From contig JAKQXK010000020.1 in NCBI GenBank assembly GCA_029561505.1, positions 1 through 7,919 on the forward strand: 7,919 nucleotides of DNA. The letters are read 5' to 3'. Numbering within the stretch: the first letter of the stretch is position 1; the number at the start of each line of letters is the position of its first letter. Positions 6,364 to 7,919 of the stretch are shown one piece after another. The notes beneath the pieces were generated by a model, which saw only the letters and a program-made list of their open reading frames with translations, ran no database searches and was not told where the DNA came from. The position numbers were made by a program, and so were the translations under genes. The stretch is from Spirochaetota bacterium. GTDB taxonomy: Bacteria; Spirochaetota; Leptospiria; Turneriellales; Turneriellaceae.

Positions 6364-7919
6364 TTGCGCAGCAAAATCTCTTTTATTTCCCGGGCCTGGA
6401 TACCTGTAACCGCAGTTGTCACCGCCATGACGCTCGCTCTGGCGACGCATAACTATATCTACGCGCAGGCCGAACGCTACATCGGCAAAAAAATACGCAA
6501 GATAGAGTTCAAGGGTAATGTTAACGTTTCGCGCGACACAATCTACAACGACATCATACAAATGAAAGAAGGGCAGACGCTGACCGTGCCCCTGCTGAAC
6601 GGCGATATCAAGGCGCTGTTCGGTGAGGGTTCTTTTGCCTATGCGCGGGTAGAGGGTGAAGACCTCGAAGATGGCGTTGCGCTGACCTTTTACGTGCAAG
6701 AACGACCGCGGGTGAAAGATATCAGCTTTCTGGGCCTCGACGAGCTGTCTGCTACCGATGTGCAGCAGGCGATTCCCCTGAAAGAAGACGACGTCTTTAC
6801 CGAACGCAAAGTTGCCGATTCAATACAGCGCATTCTCGGCAAATATCGCGAAAAAGGCCTGTTTAACGCAAGCGTGCGTGTGCGCAAAAGCGATGTTGAC
6901 GAGAAGAAAAACACCATCAATATCACATTCGTCGTCGACGAAGGTGAGAATATCAAGATCGCCAAGATCAACCTGCTCGGTGTAACCAAAGCCGACCCTG
7001 AAGATGTGCTCGCCGTGCTCGAACTCGAAGAAGACGGCTTCATCGCCGACGGCACCTTCAAGAACGATACCTTTGAAAAAGACAAGAACAGCATACTCGA
7101 TTTTTACAAGAATCAGGGTTTTCTCGACGTCGAACTTGAAGACGCACGGTATGACTACCGCTGGAAAAACCCGAAGACACAAGAAGAGCGTGTTATTGTC
7201 ATTACCTACAAGGTTAAAGAAGGCGAGCAATACTTCTATAATGGTTATGACGTCACCTGGGATGAACGCTTTCTGAACCCGACGACCAAGAAGCAGCTGT
7301 TCTCACGCGACAAAATTGAAGAGTTTTTCGAATACACAACCGGCGATGTGGGTTCGGTTCTCGACAACGGCAAATTCAACCGTGACCGGGGCATTGTTAA
7401 CTACCTCTATTCACAAGAAGGTTATATCTATGCGCGCGTGCAGCCCGAGCGTACCGTCATTACGCTCACAAAAGAGGCCATTGAAGAAAAGCGCAACAGC
7501 GTTCAGCAAAAAGAGTCAGAACAAAAGGGGGGTGACTATTACAACCTCAAGCGCCTGACAAAACTGCTCGAAAACAGCCCTGAACTTAAGGGCAAAAAAT
7601 TTGTGCACACAAAATTCGTGATTGCCGAAGGCGACAAGGGTTACATTGAAAATATCATCATCAAGGGCAATAAAAAGACCCTCGACAAGGTTATCCGCCG
7701 AGAACTGATTATCCATGAAGGCGAGCTGTTCAATTCAGAGCTCGTGCAGCGTTCGCGCGAACGCGTGCATAACCTGCAGTTCTTTAAAGAAGTCAACGTC
7801 GACGCGCGGCCAGGCTCGAGCGAAGGCAAGATGAACCTGGTGATCGACGTCGAAGAGCAGCCGACTGGTACGATTTCTCTGGGTGGCGGTTACGGTACCA
7901 ACACCGGTTTCTCTATTTT
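6364..7919 (+). CDS. bamA: BamA, outer-membrane protein assembly factor, 5' portion (3' end outside window)
   Basis: BamA is the Omp85-family core of the BAM machine that inserts beta-barrel proteins into the outer membrane; its POTRA domains face the periplasm. The first 518 residues are present. A signal peptide is clear: basic start (RSK...R10), hydrophobic core and a likely cut after AQA at residue 36. Five POTRA units follow, at about 44-115 (IEFKGNVNVS), 116-196 (ISFLGLDELS), 197-287 (INLLGVTKAD), 288-425 and 427-500 (IIIKGNKKT). The barrel begins at TGTISLGGGYG (501-511) and is cut by the window edge. The fourth POTRA is unusually long, with a charged, Lys/Glu/Gln-rich insert at about 364-412. 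The TTG start is supported by AAGG eight bases upstream. The length before the barrel, near 500 residues, exceeds the E. coli arrangement (about 420), consistent with spirochaete-like versions (inference). Confidence 0.95.
   Translation, partial: MRSKISFISRAWIPVTAVVTAMTLALATHNYIYAQAERYIGKKIRKIEFKGNVNVSRDTIYNDIIQMKEGQTLTVPLLNGDIKALFGEGSFAYARVEGEDLEDGVALTFYVQERPRVKDISFLGLDELSATDVQQAIPLKEDDVFTERKVADSIQRILGKYREKGLFNASVRVRKSDVDEKKNTINITFVVDEGENIKIAKINLLGVTKADPEDVLAVLELEEDGFIADGTFKNDTFEKDKNSILDFYKNQGFLDVELEDARYDYRWKNPKTQEERVIVITYKVKEGEQYFYNGYDVTWDERFLNPTTKKQLFSRDKIEEFFEYTTGDVGSVLDNGKFNRDRGIVNYLYSQEGYIYARVQPERTVITLTKEAIEEKRNSVQQKESEQKGGDYYNLKRLTKLLENSPELKGKKFVHTKFVIAEGDKGYIENIIIKGNKKTLDKVIRRELIIHEGELFNSELVQRSRERVHNLQFFKEVNVDARPGSSEGKMNLVIDVEEQPTGTISLGGGYGTNTGFSI

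Noticed and set aside
6343..7230. Several minus-strand open frames of 118-136 codons
   Set aside because: They mirror the BamA POTRA coding region, which has a signal peptide and five domain repeats; they overlap each other and show no domain.

Overview
The window is compact, GC-moderate bacterial chromosome. It carries seven protein genes, almost no intergenic space, and no RNA gene, mobile element or CRISPR array that I could find. The last gene encodes BamA, the outer-membrane protein insertase, so the host is a diderm. The layout and the extended POTRA region of BamA remind me of leptospiral spirochaetes (a Leptospira/Turneriella/Leptonema-type organism). That assignment is inference from memory, not from a search, and is tentative.

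Layout. Bases 1-3270 (+ strand) hold the 3' three quarters of gyrA, then a 168-residue four-helix membrane protein resembling a minimal FtsX/MacB permease domain (it overlaps the gyrA stop as ATGA), then a fructosamine-kinase-family protein 8 bases further on. These three look like one transcription unit. Bases 3273-5428 (- strand) hold pgi (glucose-6-phosphate isomerase) followed by a membrane-anchored glycerophosphodiester phosphodiesterase, again joined by an ATGA overlap. This unit converges on the first with only 2 bases between stop codons. Bases 5429-5502 are a short divergent region containing a plausible sigma70-type promoter for pgi. Bases 5503-6270 (+) encode an alpha/beta hydrolase of the YbfF/ABHD11-like type. 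After a 93-base gap, bamA begins at a TTG codon at 6364 and runs off the right edge just as its beta-barrel starts.

How the genes relate. Most are housekeeping: DNA topology (gyrA), central sugar metabolism (pgi), protein deglycation (fructosamine kinase), phospholipid headgroup turnover (GDPD) and outer-membrane biogenesis (bamA). A loose thematic link is possible between pgi (glucose-6-phosphate level) and the fructosamine kinase (repair of sugar-damaged amines), but they lie in opposing units, so this is speculative. The least explained gene is the small FtsX-like protein tied to gyrA. No gene-free stretch exceeds 93 bases. I did not find a convincing novel multi-gene system; the second-look items are gene-level oddities and compact overlapping signals.
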